A stretch of DNA of 5,524 nucleotides from Acidobacteriota bacterium (GTDB lineage Bacteria; Acidobacteriota; Blastocatellia; Pyrinomonadales; Pyrinomonadaceae). Under the pieces are notes generated by a model. It saw only the letters and a program-made list of their open reading frames with translations. It searched no databases and was not told where the DNA came from. Positions 1-5,524 of this stretch are shown piece after piece. The stretch is taken from positions 1-5,524 of the forward strand of contig QHXE01000618.1 of assembly GCA_003222835.1 (NCBI GenBank), written 5' to 3'. The translations under genes and the position numbers were made by a program. Every line of letters begins with the position of its first letter. Position 1 is the first letter of the stretch.

Positions 1-1470
1 GGTCATCGCGGTAACGCGCGAAAGCGGATCGTAAGCAAACGTGTAGCGTTGACCAAGAGCGTCCACCAGCGCCGTCAGATTCGAGCGGGTGTCGTATTCA
101 TAGCGCGTCACCTGCGAGAGTGGATCAGTAACGGCGACTAGCCGGTTCGCGTTATCGTAAGTGAAATTTGTCGCTCGGCCAGCAGTGTCGGTGCGCTGCG
201 TCACGTTTCCGACAGCATCGTAGGTCATGGTCTGAAATAATCGCGCCGCTCCGCTGGTTGCGGGCGGATAGGAAACTCTCACCAAGCGATTGAAGTCGTC
301 GTACTCGTAATTGATCGGGCGCGAGAGCGCATCGGTAACGCTCGTCACATTCGACATTGCGTCGTAGCCGTAACTGGTGGTCTGACTCAATGCGTCCGTC
401 ACGCTATTCAATCGATACGCTCCATCATAAGCGTAAGTCGAGCGATTACCCTTTGGATCGATCGCTGCGCTCAGCCGTCCGGCCGGATCGTATTCATAGC
501 TCATAGCGCTGCCGTCTGACCGCGTGATTTTCGTCAGCCTGCCGACTGAGTCATAGGCGAAGCTGGTAACATTCCCAAGGGCATCGGTCGTACTGCTCAA
601 ACGGCCGCGAACGTCATAAGCGCGCTGGGTCGTCTGATTCAGGGCGTCTGTACTAGTCAGCAGATTGCCGTTGCTATCATAGGAGAAATTCGTCAGCTTT
701 CCACGGGCATCAGTCACCGATAACAACTGCCCGCGCGAATCGGAAGTATAGCCAGTAACGTGATTCAACGGATCGGTAATTGAGACAGGACTACCCTGAT
801 CGTTATAGGTAATCGAGGTCGTTGCTCCCATAGCATCCGTCACGCTCAAGAGCTCACCGAATTCATTATACGTGCTCGTCGTAGTCCCCGTTGCGTTCGT
901 CATCGTGAGTTGATTGCCCAGGCTGTCGTAGGTGTAGCTCGTTACCTGGTTCAAACCGTTGGTAGATTTTGTGACGTTCAGGCTGTGGTCATACGTCCAG
1001 GTCTGCGATTGTGAGCCAGAACCACAACTACATAGCCCTTCGATTCTCGTCACGACATTGCGACTCTTCGTGGTGTCGAAAAAATACTTGGTTGCGTGGC
1101 CAAGGGCATCGGTCACGTCAGTCTCTGAATCGCTTACGTAATTGAGCAAATAATGCTCGACGCCACCCTGCCTCTCCGAAGTGATCGCCCGACCTTGGGC
1201 GTCATAGTCATGTGATTCCAGGACATTGCCGAGCGCGTCGAAAACGCGTGTCAAACGATTGTTTCCATCGTAGGTGAATGTAAAGCCCGAGCCGTCGGCG
1301 TAAATCACCTGGATCAGTTTGGAATCCGTCGAATAACTGTAGGTAGCGATTAGGCCCAGGCTGTCACTCATGGATCGCACCAAGCCCGATGCGTCGCTCG
1401 TCACTAAAACGTTGCGGCCCGAAGGATCGTTGATCGAAATTAATCTTCCGTTTCCATCGTAAGCCAACGA
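1..1470 (-). repeat. YD-repeat coding array
   Basis: This part of the large gene encodes back-to-back YD repeats from about residue 396 onward. Recurring peptide units are YDSxGRL, YDxxGNL, SVTDALG and TSYTYD, spaced about 20-22 residues apart (about 63-66 bp). At the DNA level the plus strand shows repeated pieces such as gcatcggt and tcgtaggt, but the units have diverged and are not identical copies. The array continues past the left edge. Confidence 0.9.
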
Positions 1471-2655
1471 AGTGCGATTGCCGCTACGATCAACCAGCGA
1501 GAGCAACCTTCCCGTCGAAGTGAAAACGTGAACCCTTCCGTCTTTGAATGAAAGGCTGAACGTTCCATCGATATTCTGGTTGATTTGCCCAAAGAAATCT
1601 GTCTGCACCGGAGCGAATGATCCATGGCCGTCTCCGGTGAAGTCGGTTCCCTTTCCGTCTGGCATGTACAACTTCAGTGACGTTGCACTGCTTATTAGTA
1701 ACGATTCGTCGTAAGCAGTCGACCATCCCTTCCCGAACATTCCGGAGCGCGAAGCCAGGCTGTTGTATGCCCGCACAAAACTTATCGCCTCGCCGCGCCC
1801 AGGGAGAGTGTAATCAGCCTGTTTCAGAAACATATTGCCGTTCGTCACATTCACCGGTCTGCCGACCAACTGATTCGGACAGCTCTCGCCCAAATTTGGC
1901 TCGATTGGTGGTGTCGGCGTGGGTGTTGGCGTAGGTGTAGGAGGTGAAGTTGGAGTTGGCGTTGGAGCACCAAGAGTGATTGAGAAATTGAGAGTATCAA
2001 CGCTGCCCGTAACGCAGCCGCTAACTGAAGTGCCTCCAGGAAAAACGTAATTGCCGATAGAAGCCGTGAATACTTCCTCCACGGTGCACCTTGAATAGGT
2101 GCTGAACTGATAATGCCCGCTTCCATCTGTCGTCGTTGTGGCGGTAGTCACCACATTAGGATTGAGTTCATACTTGGTTCGCGTCATAGTCACGGTCAGT
2201 CCCAGCACAGGATTGCCGAACTGGTCCGTTACATACCCTCCCAACGTTATGAGGTGAGGCTTTTCAATTACCAGATCCGGGAAGGTGTAGGGTTCTCCCA
2301 CGCAACCTCCAACGAAACTCGAGTTAGAGGGTGGTAAAGAGTCGTCATCCACGATTTCCGACGAGAATGCCTGAACCTCGTAATCGATAGGACCACATCG
2401 GCCTTCGGCTTGGAACGAATAGTTGCCACCGCCGTCCGCAATTGTACTCTCTGTCGTAATAGTCGGCGGATAGGCGAACTGAACCGTCTTTGTTAGATCC
2501 ACTCGAGCGCCCGCAGCCGCTTCGCCGGTTGAATACATCACACGTCCTCTCAAGGTCGATACGAATTGCGCGTGGGCCAAGATTACAAGAGCGAACTGCG
2601 CGAGGATAACCAAGAGGCCGGCGCGAAGAAACTTCACCAGGGGGCAAGTGAACAT
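1..2655 (-). CDS. Secreted RHS/YD-repeat protein, 3' end beyond window
   Basis: An open frame of exactly 885 codons runs from the ATG at 2655 to the left edge without a stop, so the protein is C-terminally incomplete. Residues 1-30 are a Sec signal peptide: a hydrophobic stretch (LLVILAQFALVILA) with a likely cut after AHA. Two carboxypeptidase-regulatory-like beta domains follow (about 34-130 and 136-228), each with one cysteine pair (C87/C118 and C190/C214). Then come a Thr-Pro linker (230-250), a DUF6531-type RHS entry segment (about 264-345; VTNGNMF, FVRAYNS, FGKGW) and many YD repeats of roughly 20 residues (YDxxGRL, VTDALG) from about 396 to the end. Family knowledge: YD repeats build a large hollow beta shell that may enclose a C-terminal toxin or act in surface contact. 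No PAAR or T6SS domain is present, so Sec export is the likelier route. The start is supported by a good ribosome binding site. The C-terminal function cannot be told from this window. Confidence 0.93.
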   Translation of the reverse strand, partial: MFTCPLVKFLRAGLLVILAQFALVILAHAQFVSTLRGRVMYSTGEAAAGARVDLTKTVQFAYPPTITTESTIADGGGNYSFQAEGRCGPIDYEVQAFSSEIVDDDSLPPSNSSFVGGCVGEPYTFPDLVIEKPHLITLGGYVTDQFGNPVLGLTVTMTRTKYELNPNVVTTATTTTDGSGHYQFSTYSRCTVEEVFTASIGNYVFPGGTSVSGCVTGSVDTLNFSITLGAPTPTPTSPPTPTPTPTPTPPIEPNLGESCPNQLVGRPVNVTNGNMFLKQADYTLPGRGEAISFVRAYNSLASRSGMFGKGWSTAYDESLLISSATSLKLYMPDGKGTDFTGDGHGSFAPVQTDFFGQINQNIDGTFSLSFKDGRVHVFTSTGRLLSLVDRSGNRTSLAYDGNGRLISINDPSGRNVLVTSDASGLVRSMSDSLGLIATYSYSTDSKLIQVIYADGSGFTFTYDGNNRLTRVFDALGNVLESHDYDAQGRAITSERQGGVEHYLLNYVSDSETDVTDALGHATKYFFDTTKSRNVVTRIEGLCSCGSGSQSQTWTYDHSLNVTKSTNGLNQVTSYTYDSLGNQLTMTNATGTTTSTYNEFGELLSVTDAMGATTSITYNDQGSPVSITDPLNHVTGYTSDSRGQLLSVTDARGKLTNFSYDSNGNLLTSTDALNQTTQRAYDVRGRLSSTTDALGNVTSFAYDSVGRLTKITRSDGSAMSYEYDPAGRLSAAIDPKGNRSTYAYDGAYRLNSVTDALSQTTSYGYDAMSNVTSVTDALSRPINYEYDDFNRLVRVSYPPATSGAARLFQTMTYDAVGNVTQRTDTAGRATNFTYDNANRLVAVTDPLSQVTRYEYDTRSNLTALVDALGQRYTFAYDPLSRVTAMT
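1906..1968 (-). repeat. Thr-Pro-rich linker (low-complexity coding repeat)
   Basis: Residues 230-250 of the YD-repeat protein are almost only threonine and proline (PTPTPT, TPTPTPTP). On the plus strand this appears as runs of ggtgttggcgtaggtgt. The linker separates the two N-terminal cysteine-bearing beta domains from the RHS shell and is probably extended and flexible. Its DNA is prone to slippage, so its length may differ between strains. Confidence 0.85.
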
Positions 2656-2660
2656 TGATT

Positions 2661-2668
2661 CTTCCTTT
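2661..2668 (-). promoter_or_regulatory. Ribosome binding site of the YD-repeat gene
   Basis: Read on the minus strand this is AAAGGAAG, with the AGGA core 7 bases before the ATG at 2655. It supports that ATG as the start, in agreement with the signal peptide that begins there. Confidence 0.75.
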
Positions 2669-2680
2669 CGTTAGGATCGG

Positions 2681-2735
2681 TTAAGTAGACTTAATCGATC
2701 TGGATGAGGCGATCTCGGGGAAGAAGCGCTTCTTC
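2681..2735. promoter_or_regulatory. Two palindromes in the leader of the YD-repeat gene
   Basis: GAAGAAGC/GCTTCTTC at 2720-2735 is a perfect 16-bp palindrome with no loop. TTAAGT-AG-ACTTAA at 2681-2694 is a second inverted repeat with a 2-base gap. Both sit between the candidate promoter and the start codon. With no loop the first is a better dimeric-protein site than an RNA hairpin, and neither is followed by a T run, so they are not classical terminators. Their role is unknown. The remainder of 2656-2877 shows no gene. Confidence 0.35.
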
Positions 2736-2804
2736 GCAGGAGGTCGCGGGAGCGCTCGGAGCAAACGTACGAAACCGAGCGTAAACTGCCAACGAGCGGC
2801 GCGG

Positions 2805-2832
2805 AGTTTAGCACTCAGCAGGATTATGTCAA
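2805..2832 (-). promoter_or_regulatory. Candidate sigma70-type promoter for the YD-repeat gene
   Basis: On the minus strand there is a perfect -35 hexamer TTGACA (2832-2827), a 16-base spacer, and TAAACT (2810-2805), which matches the -10 consensus at four of six positions. Transcription would start near 2798, giving a leader of about 140 bases before the ATG at 2655. It lies just past the stop of the GspG-like gene, as expected for separate expression of the large gene. It rests on motif match only. Confidence 0.45.
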
Positions 2833-2877
2833 CAGCTTTGTTGCCAATCGATTAGCAGGGTTCTATAAGGTGAGATG

Positions 2878-3483
2878 CTAACGCGAACCGCCCGGCAGAA
2901 TGATATCGTCAGCAGTATTCGACTTACCGTCAGGACCAACTGAGCGCAGAGTGAATCCGTCGCGAGTGCCTTCGTATTCATAAGGCTGATGCCAGGGATC
3001 GACGCGGATGATGCGCGCGAGGTAGCGTGGGCTGAGATGATCGATCAGCGTGGCTTCGCTTTTGGATTCGATGTAAGAGCCGTGCTCGCGGCGATATGAT
3101 TCGAGGGCGGTGGCGATTGATTCGAGTTCGGCTCGGGCGCGGGCGGTCTTCTCGGCGTTCAGGGCGCGCATCAGTGTGTCGAGATCTTCCCAGCGACGGT
3201 CGCCGGTTCTAATCTCTGCGACACGCCACTGGTCCTTGTCGCCCTTGACGAAACGAAACGCGGTTTCGACTTGCGCGGTTACAGTGGCCGAGTTTCCCAG
3301 GGAAGAAATCTCTTTGATGCGCACGGCGTCGGAGGGCAGTTGGATTCCGGCCATGCGGGCGATCAGGCGGCGCGCTTCTTTGGGAGTGAGATCGCCGGCG
3401 GCGAGCGTGCGGCTGGCGACAAAAATAGTTACCAGGGCGAGCAAGGCAACAAGTGAAATTATCAAAGTTGTTCGCTTGGACAT
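2878..3483 (-). CDS. Membrane-anchored or exported protein with GspG-type pseudopilin head
   Basis: A complete 201-residue protein. Residues 7-29 form a hydrophobic segment ending in a possible signal-peptidase site (SRTLAAG), so it is exported or anchored on the outer face of the inner membrane. Residues 30-108 are a charged alpha/beta region I do not recognise; the part around 55-92 has alternating strands (ATVTAQVETAFRF). Residues 110-198 resemble the globular part of the major type II secretion pseudopilin GspG: a helix (ARAELESIATALESYRRE), then HGSY, DPWHQPYEY, and the loop GPDGKSNTADDI, which matches the calcium-binding loop of GspG. The prepilin peptidase leader (G/FTLIE type) is absent, so it is not itself a normal GspG. 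The ATG at 3483 is preceded by AGGAG at 8 bases. Its neighbours are not type II secretion genes. Function unknown; a role in envelope or pseudopilus assembly is a guess. Confidence 0.8.
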   Translation of the reverse strand: MSKRTTLIISLVALLALVTIFVASRTLAAGDLTPKEARRLIARMAGIQLPSDAVRIKEISSLGNSATVTAQVETAFRFVKGDKDQWRVAEIRTGDRRWEDLDTLMRALNAEKTARARAELESIATALESYRREHGSYIESKSEATLIDHLSPRYLARIIRVDPWHQPYEYEGTRDGFTLRSVGPDGKSNTADDIILPGGSR

Positions 3484-3491
3484 TATTGAAA

Positions 3492-3496
3492 CTCCT
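3492..3496 (-). promoter_or_regulatory. Ribosome binding site of the GspG-like gene
   Basis: AGGAG on the minus strand, 8 bases from the ATG at 3483. It fixes the start of the 201-residue protein. Confidence 0.75.
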
Positions 3497-3533
3497 AATA
3501 TTTTTTCGGGATAAGCCCACAGATCAAATCTCT

Positions 3534-3690
3534 CTTTTCATTTGCCATTTCTAATTCCCCTCTCCTTCTGGGAGAGGGGTTAGGGGAGAGGGTGCGGAGC
3601 TTAGAAAAGAGAATGAAAAGGGAGGTTTTGTTCTTGCTAAGCCCTCACTCCGACCCTCTCCCAGAGGGAGAGGGAGTCGAATGGAAATTA
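3534..3690. repeat. Palindromic intergenic element with two perfect GC-rich hairpins
   Basis: This fills the gap between the receiver fragment and the GspG-like gene. It holds two perfect hairpins: CCCCTCTCC-ttctg-GGAGAGGGG (3557-3579) and CCCTCTCC-cagag-GGAGAGGG (3654-3674). The halves are inverted copies of each other: outside the hairpins lie CCATT (3545) and AATGG (3680), inside lie CTTAG (3600) and CTAAG (3637). The CCCTCTCC/GGAGAGGG design is like dispersed repeats seen in many bacterial genomes; that similarity is from memory. No T run follows either hairpin, so a Rho-independent terminator is unlikely, though the RNA would fold and could shield transcript ends. No coding content is credible here. 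Edges are approximate. Confidence 0.75.
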
Positions 3691-3693
3691 CTT

Positions 3694-3990
3694 TTAGCTC
3701 CGCGCTTTATTAACCAGCATGCGCAGCATTGTCTGAAGCTGCACGGTCGTGAAAGGCTTAGGGAGGAACACGACTGCGCCCGCTTCGAAACTCTCTTTTG
3801 AAAGTTTCGGATCCTGCTCGGCAGTCATCATCATTACCGGAATTTTCATGAAGCGTTTTTCAGTTCTCATAAACCGCACCAGCTCTGGTCCCTGAATGTG
3901 GGGCATCACGACATCGAAAACCGCCGCCGTGAAATTCGCATCGTCCTGAAGCGCCTTGTATGCTTCTTTTCCGTCCCGCGCGCCAACCAC
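3694..3990 (-). CDS. Response-regulator receiver domain, N-terminally truncated
   Basis: The 98 residues from a GTG at 3990 match the CheY-like receiver fold from strand 2 onward: VVGARDGKEAYKAL, the phosphoacceptor Asp26 in FDVVMP, the switch Thr56 in MMMTAEQD, and Lys78 in FLPKPF. Strand 1 and its acidic pair (the DD that binds magnesium) are missing. The frame upstream can be read back only to a TGA at 4029-4027; the intervening residues (KRSHCEGAS) resemble the end of helix 1. A normal single-domain regulator is about 120 residues. pdxA ends only 44 bases upstream and no shifted reading frame supplies the missing part. AAGGGG lies before the GTG and could serve in translation. No output domain follows. 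This is probably a remnant of a deletion; a non-phosphorylated scaffold protein is the alternative. Confidence 0.72.
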   Translation of the reverse strand: MVGARDGKEAYKALQDDANFTAAVFDVVMPHIQGPELVRFMRTEKRFMKIPVMMMTAEQDPKLSKESFEAGAVVFLPKPFTTVQLQTMLRMLVNKARS

Positions 3991-4034
3991 GGAGGCCCCT
4001 TCACAGTGTGATCGTTTGTACTCAATTCAGGTGT

Positions 4035-5102
4035 CTATGCTTCCATAGCTCGGCCGCTTTCGCCTGCTTTGAGCGAAAGCTCCGCAGCCAGTTTGATCGC
4101 GGCGACCATGCTTGAATGTTCCGCGATTCCCTTTCCGGCGATATCGAACGCCGTCCCATGATCTACCGAGGTGCGAATGAAGGGCAAGCCCAAAGTCACA
4201 TTTACGGCTTCGCCAAACGACAGGCATTTAACCGGAATCATAGCCTGATCATGATAGCACGCGACGACGGCGTCAAACTCGCCCCGCGATGCGCGCAGGA
4301 AAATGGTGTCGGCTGGAAACGGCCCGCGCACATTAATATCGTCCGCCACGTGGCAAGCTTCGACCGCGGGCACGATCTCTGACGCTTCTTCGATACCGAA
4401 TAATCCGCCCTCGGCGCCGTGCGGATTCAAGGCCGCCACCGCGATGCGTGGACGTTCCAGGCCCCATCGCCGCAATTCACGATCGGCCAGACGAATCGTC
4501 TTCTCAACACGCTCGCGTGTGACCAGCCGAATCGCTTCATAAAGCGGAACGTGAGTCGAAATAAGAACGATGCGAAGATTCTCCGCCACAAAGCCCATCG
4601 CGTACTCTTCGGTGGCGGTCAAGTGCGCCAGGAACTCAGTATGGCCAGGAAAACTGTAGCCGCCGAGGAACAGTGCGCGCTTGTTGATGGGCGCGGTGGC
4701 GATCGCGTCGATGCTTCCCGCCGCACACAGTTCGACCGCCGCCTCGATATAACCAGCGGCGGCTTTGCCGGCATCGCCCGACTCGATTCCGGGTTCGACG
4801 TGTCCTTGAATGTTATCGAGATGAAAGATTACGGGATCGCTGAGCCGATCGGGAAGGCGTTCATCGTAGCGAACGATCTCGTACCCGCACTGCAAGTCCA
4901 GAGTGCGCGCATTGTGCGCCAGCAACTGAGCCTCGCCGATGATAACCGGAACACATACGCTCTGGACCTCATCTTCGGCAACAGCTTTCAAAACTACTTC
5001 GGGGCCGATCCCTGCCGGATCTCCCATCGTGATGCCTATGCGGGGGCGGGAGGATCGAAGATTTGCGGAAGGACTGATCATTTTCCATCTGTCATTTAAC
5101 AT
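4035..5102 (-). CDS. pdxA: 4-hydroxythreonine-4-phosphate dehydrogenase PdxA
   Basis: A complete 355-residue protein of the usual family length. PdxA oxidises 4-phosphohydroxy-L-threonine with NAD; the product decarboxylates and is condensed by PdxJ in the DXP-dependent pathway to pyridoxal phosphate in the cytosol. Visible signatures are GDPAGIGPE (27-35), ATAPINK (135-141), GHTEFLA with metal ligand His154, LNPH with His228, CYHDQAMIPVK with His284, and TSVDHGTAFDIAGKG (311-325). All three metal-binding histidines are present. The loop after His228 reads GAEGG, where I remember AGEGG as common. Two starts are possible, Met1 at 5102 and Met8 at 5081; neither has a convincing Shine-Dalgarno. 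Both lie inside the left arm of the palindromic element at 5076-5245, and family alignment begins only near residue 20, so Met8 may be the true start. The C-terminus is intact. Confidence 0.96.
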   Translation of the reverse strand: MLNDRWKMISPSANLRSSRPRIGITMGDPAGIGPEVVLKAVAEDEVQSVCVPVIIGEAQLLAHNARTLDLQCGYEIVRYDERLPDRLSDPVIFHLDNIQGHVEPGIESGDAGKAAAGYIEAAVELCAAGSIDAIATAPINKRALFLGGYSFPGHTEFLAHLTATEEYAMGFVAENLRIVLISTHVPLYEAIRLVTRERVEKTIRLADRELRRWGLERPRIAVAALNPHGAEGGLFGIEEASEIVPAVEACHVADDINVRGPFPADTIFLRASRGEFDAVVACYHDQAMIPVKCLSFGEAVNVTLGLPFIRTSVDHGTAFDIAGKGIAEHSSMVAAIKLAAELSLKAGESGRAMEA

Positions 5103-5245
5103 TTTTCATTCGCCATTTTTATGAAAATGTTCTGTTTAGATCGCGGACTTGTCCGCCGTAGTTAGGGGACAAGTCCCCATTCTAAACGGACGACCGTTTT
5201 CAAATGGTCAAATGAGAAATGTCAAATGCCAAATGGAAAATGATC
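5076..5245. repeat. 170-bp MITE-like palindromic element overlapping the pdxA start
   Basis: The two halves are imperfect inverted copies around a centre near 5160. The ends are exact: GATCATTTTCC (5076-5086) and GGAAAATGATC (5235-5245). Inward, the arms keep pairing as a series of CATTT-type words (CATCTGTCATTTAACATTT against CATTTGGCATTTGACATTT), then GTTTAGA (5134-5140) with TCTAAAC (5181-5187). The core has two 14-bp palindromes, GCGGAC-TT-GTCCGC (5143-5156) and GGGGAC-AA-GTCCCC (5165-5178). There is no transposase gene, so any mobility would have been supplied elsewhere. The left arm contributes the start-codon region of pdxA. In the hfq-to-pdxA transcript it would fold into a long hairpin. 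It shares the CATTTGCCATTT-like module with the element at 3534-3690. Confidence 0.8.
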
Positions 5246-5273
5246 CGGTCGCCGCTCGCGTTAACTAACTATC

Positions 5274-5524
5274 TTAATTAACGTCGGCGTCCTCTGGCTC
5301 AGTCTCTTCGACACGCACAGGTTGAACAGGTTGAGACCCGCGCTCTTCGACTTTGTAAATGTATTTGATGTGGCGCTTGAGAACCAAAAGATTCGGCGCC
5401 GATCGACGATTGATCTTTAGCGCGCCTCGATCGTACCACTCAATGGTCCCTTCAATTTCTTCGCCATCATCCAAGACGAGTACCATCGGAGTGTGAGCGT
5501 CGATTTGCTTTTTGTAATAGTAGA
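5274..5524 (-). CDS. hfq: Hfq/LSm-like RNA chaperone, 5' end beyond window
   Basis: The frame is open to the right edge; 82 residues are visible, starting YYYKKQIDAHTPM. The internal ATG at 5486 lies in the middle of the Sm fold, so it is not the real start. The Sm1 part aligns with E. coli Hfq: LDDGEEIEGTIEWYDRGALKI against the [20 protein letters not shown] segment. The Sm2 part, VLKRHIKYIYK, occupies the place of the YKHA motif but does not keep it. A short charged acidic tail (EETEPEDADVN) ends the protein at a TAA at 5274. Known role of the family: hexameric ring that pairs small RNAs with mRNAs. The variant Sm2 suggests changed RNA contacts. Such Hfq-like proteins with N-terminal extensions are what I recall from acidobacteria. 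pdxA follows after 171 bases that hold the palindromic element. Confidence 0.72.
   Translation of the reverse strand, partial: YYYKKQIDAHTPMVLVLDDGEEIEGTIEWYDRGALKINRRSAPNLLVLKRHIKYIYKVEERGSQPVQPVRVEETEPEDADVN

Noticed and set aside
1..1470. CRISPR-like or tandem DNA repeat array
   Set aside because: The periodicity of about 63 bp comes from diverged YD coding repeats in one open frame; there are no identical repeats or unique spacers.
1677..2126. Several open frames of 70-90 codons on both strands within the YD-repeat gene
   Set aside because: The 885-codon minus-strand frame with a signal peptide and known domains explains this stretch; the short frames have no motifs.
3110..3514. Plus-strand open frame of 134 codons opposite the GspG-like gene
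   Set aside because: Low-complexity Ser/Arg/Ala composition and complete overlap with a gene having a good ribosome binding site and domain match mark it as a shadow.
3557..3674. Rho-independent terminators
   Set aside because: The two hairpins are strong, but no T run follows on either strand; the repeat-element reading explains their paired inverted layout better.
3592..3801. Plus-strand open frame of 69 codons across the hairpin element
   Set aside because: It is made of the palindromic repeat and the antisense of the receiver fragment; no protein family is recognisable.
4027..4227. Frameshifted N-terminus of the receiver domain overlapping the end of pdxA
   Set aside because: Translations of the other frames here show no strand-1 hydrophobic run or acidic DD motif; they are shadows of pdxA.
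4419..5099. Plus-strand open frame of 226 codons opposite pdxA
   Set aside because: It is antisense to a clearly conserved enzyme, has no recognisable motif and is rich in Arg, as expected for a shadow frame.

Overview
The window looks like chromosomal DNA of a Gram-negative, soil-type bacterium, most likely an acidobacterium of the Blastocatellia/Pyrinomonadales kind. That placement is an inference. It rests on the extended, non-canonical Hfq-like protein at the right end, a large secreted YD-repeat protein with carboxypeptidase-regulatory-like N-terminal domains, a GspG-like protein with the pseudopilin head, and palindromic repeats built from CATTTGCCATTT-type modules between genes. All five recognisable genes lie on the minus strand, so the biological reading order runs from right to left.

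Right to left: (1) 5524-5274 is the 3' part of an Hfq/LSm-like RNA chaperone gene that enters from outside the window. (2) 5245-5076 is a 170-bp imperfect palindrome, a MITE-like element whose left end runs into the start of the next gene. (3) 5102-4035 is pdxA, a complete 4-hydroxythreonine-4-phosphate dehydrogenase of vitamin B6 synthesis. (4) 3990-3694 is a response-regulator receiver domain without its first beta strand, squeezed against the end of pdxA. (5) About 3690-3534 is a second palindromic element with two perfect GC-rich hairpins. (6) 3483-2878 is a membrane-anchored protein with a GspG-type pseudopilin head but no prepilin leader. (7) 2877-2656 is a non-coding leader with a candidate sigma70-type promoter and two palindromes. 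(8) 2655 to the left edge is 885 codons, uninterrupted and still open, of a secreted RHS/YD-repeat protein; its C-terminal end, where any toxin or effector domain would be, is outside the window.

The genes do not form an obvious single pathway. hfq and pdxA are housekeeping genes. The receiver fragment looks like a remnant. The GspG-like and YD-repeat genes are envelope or secreted proteins with their own ribosome binding sites. The most unusual points are the mobile-looking palindrome that supplies the start codon region of pdxA, the sharing of a repeat module between the two intergenic elements, and the receiver domain that keeps its phosphoacceptor but has lost the acidic pocket. I see no tRNA, rRNA, CRISPR array, transposase or complete new defence system here.
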